Made by a program: the position numbers and the translations under genes. From NCBI GenBank assembly GCA_029051965.1, contig JAIDJZ010000426.1, positions 1 to 7,511 on the forward strand: a DNA stretch of 7,511 nt, in the 5' to 3' direction. The stretch's first letter is position 1. Every line of letters begins with the position of its first letter. The notes under the pieces were generated by a model, which saw nothing but the letters and a program-made list of their open reading frames with translations, was not told where the DNA came from and ran no database searches. The stretch comes from Paramuribaculum sp. GTDB lineage: Bacteria > Bacteroidota > Bacteroidia > Bacteroidales > Muribaculaceae. Positions 6,443 through 7,511 of the stretch are shown in pieces.

Positions 6443-7318
6443 ATGAAACCAAAAGTAATTGCACCCAGCGAGCTCATCATAAACCCTGACGGCTCCGTCT
6501 TCCACCTCCATCTTCTTCCCGAACAGCTGACCGACCGAATCATACTCGTCGGCGACCCGTCGCGCGTCGACATGGTGGCATCATTCTTCGACACACGCGA
6601 CTTTGAAGTATCAAGCCGCGAATTCCACACCATCGGCGGAACCTATCAAGGAAAACCGATCATGTGCCTGTCACACGGCATCGGCCCGGACAATATTGAC
6701 ATCGTCGTCAACGAACTTGACGCACTCGCCAACATCGACTTCGCAACACGGGAAGTCAAACCGGATCACCGCACACTCCACATGGTCCGTATCGGAACCT
6801 CTGGCGCCCTACAGCCCGAACTCAAACTCGGCACACCCGTCATCGCAGAAAAAGCAATCGGCTTCGACGGCGTTCTCAACTACTATGCAGGCCGAAACGA
6901 CATAGCCGACCTCGAATTCGAAAAGGCGTTCTGCAATGACGTAAACTGGAATCCCCTCTGGGCAAAACCCTATGTAGTCGACGCCGACCCGCATCTTGTT
7001 GACATGATCGGCCGCGACGATATGGTCAGAGGAAACACGATTTCCGCCGTCGGCTTCTATGGTCCTCAGGGCCGCGAACTGCGCCTCCCACTTGCCAACC
7101 CTGACTTGAACCGCAAGATCGAAGAATTCCGCTACGCAGACCGCAAAGTGACAAACTACGAAATGGAAAGCGCACCGCTCCAGGGCCTGTCACTCCTGAT
7201 GGGACACAAAGCCATGACCGTCTGCTCGATCATAGCCAACCGCATGCGCCACGACGCAACCCCGAACTACAAGACTGCTATCCACGATCTGATCGGCACA
7301 GTTCTTGACCGTATCTGA
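6443..7318 (+). CDS. Nucleoside phosphorylase, uridine-phosphorylase-like
   Basis: The enzyme should cleave a nucleoside with phosphate to a free base and (deoxy)ribose-1-phosphate for pyrimidine salvage. Family (PNP/UDP, NP-I) motifs are LVGDPSRVD (35-43, phosphate-binding Gly and Arg), LSHGIGPDN (76-84), VRIGTSGAL (115-123, second phosphate arginine R116) and NYEMESAPL (238-246, the ribose-binding Met-Glu pair). GFYGPQGREL (204-213) places Q209 and R211 where E. coli Udp uses a Gln-x-Arg pair to hold uracil, which favours uridine over purine nucleosides. At 291 residues it is longer than E. coli Udp (about 253), with extra N-terminal residues and an expanded middle (about 140-200). It begins 77 bp after dprA; I see no convincing promoter there, only AT-rich sequence with TAAAATTT at 6422-6429. 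It is followed by a strong hairpin at 7340-7383. Confidence 0.86.
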   Translation: MKPKVIAPSELIINPDGSVFHLHLLPEQLTDRIILVGDPSRVDMVASFFDTRDFEVSSREFHTIGGTYQGKPIMCLSHGIGPDNIDIVVNELDALANIDFATREVKPDHRTLHMVRIGTSGALQPELKLGTPVIAEKAIGFDGVLNYYAGRNDIADLEFEKAFCNDVNWNPLWAKPYVVDADPHLVDMIGRDDMVRGNTISAVGFYGPQGRELRLPLANPDLNRKIEEFRYADRKVTNYEMESAPLQGLSLLMGHKAMTVCSIIANRMRHDATPNYKTAIHDLIGTVLDRI

Positions 7319-7339
7319 TCACATCATCCAAACAAAACA

Positions 7340-7383
7340 CAGACGCGCCCGCGGTGCTTTCGAAGCTGCCGCGGGCGCGTCTG
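7340..7383. terminator. Strong GC-rich hairpin, likely terminator
   Basis: CAGACGCGCCCGCGG at 7340-7354 and its exact reverse complement at 7369-7383 form a 15-bp stem; inside, GCTT (7356-7359) and AAGC (7363-7366) add four pairs around a TCG loop. It lies 21 bases after the phosphorylase stop and would end or protect that rightward mRNA. However, no T tract follows on the plus strand (CAATCCC), while on the minus strand the hairpin is followed by GTGTTTTGTTTGG (reading leftward from 7339). As an intrinsic terminator it therefore fits leftward transcription better; a two-way role is likely. Confidence 0.7.
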
Positions 7384-7436
7384 CAATCCCTCCGGATCCC
7401 GCGCGAAGACTGCCGAGGGGGAAGGAATAGACTCTA

Positions 7437-7511
7437 ATCGAGTAGGTCGGGAAGCGAAAGTTTTCTGACCTACTTTCGTTTCCTTTCCTCTCACACCACC
7501 GTACGTGCCGT
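7437..7511 (-). mobile_element. 3' end of a group II intron (domain V 3' strand and domain VI), running off the window
   Basis: Reading leftward from 7511, the sequence begins ACGGCACGTACGGTGGTGTG, which I recognise as the 3' strand of group II intron domain V. It is followed by a complete domain VI. The basal stem is GAGAGG (complement of 7487-7492) paired with CCT-A-CTC (complement of 7440-7446), leaving one unpaired A (opposite 7443). The upper stem is GGAAACGAAAGT (7472-7483) paired with ACTTTCGCTTCC (7450-7461), with one mismatch and a 10-base loop; a 3x3 internal loop lies between the stems. The intron would end CGAT at 7437, placing the bulged branch-point A seven bases from the splice site, as expected. 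The AGC triad, domains I-IV and any reverse transcriptase lie beyond 7511, so activity cannot be judged. Confidence 0.82.

Noticed and set aside
7320..7436. Minus-strand short open frames between the intron end and the hairpin
   Set aside because: About 35 codons, with no start or known motif; the composition follows the hairpin arms.

Overview
The window looks like a chromosomal, mostly housekeeping segment of a Bacteroidota genome. It is probably Bacteroidales and resembles relatively GC-rich gut lineages such as Muribaculaceae, but the family assignment is inference. Supporting signs are promoters of the Bacteroidota form (-7 TAnnTTTG with an upstream TTG near -33), start codons without a clear Shine-Dalgarno sequence, a short lipoprotein with an LSSC lipobox, and gene families in their usual Bacteroidota form. 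Codons are strongly C-ending (ATC, GTC, CTC, GAC), which leaves many long but meaningless open frames in other phases.

Layout. Positions 1-433 hold no convincing gene. They contain a cluster of short repeats in both orientations, bounded by two near-identical 17-bp copies of a promoter -33 region; the right-hand copy belongs to a good promoter. That promoter drives a rightward group: the tRNA t6A-biosynthesis enzyme TsaC/YrdC (434-1009), an initiating polyprenyl-phosphate sugar transferase (1006-2421, ATGA overlap) and a ClC-type chloride channel/transporter with CBS domains (2464-4272). A small lipoprotein gene (4277-4711) lies on the minus strand and meets the ClC gene tail to tail with four bases between stops. 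A compact divergent promoter region (4740-4787) serves this lipoprotein and a rightward pair: a hotdog acyl-CoA thioesterase (4812-5222) and dprA (5244-6365). A uridine-phosphorylase-like nucleoside phosphorylase follows (6443-7318).

Right edge. A 15-bp perfect GC-rich inverted repeat lies just after the phosphorylase stop. From 7437 to the window end, the minus strand carries the 3' end of a group II intron: the 3' strand of domain V, and a complete domain VI with bulged branch-point A and a CGAT end. Its body and any reverse transcriptase would lie beyond 7511.

How the genes relate: the TsaC, glycosyltransferase and ClC group is linked by position rather than by an obvious shared pathway. 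I see no complete new system. The items most worth a second look are the repeat/promoter block at the left, the ClC protein whose internal proton glutamate is replaced by valine, and the intron-plus-hairpin arrangement at the right edge.
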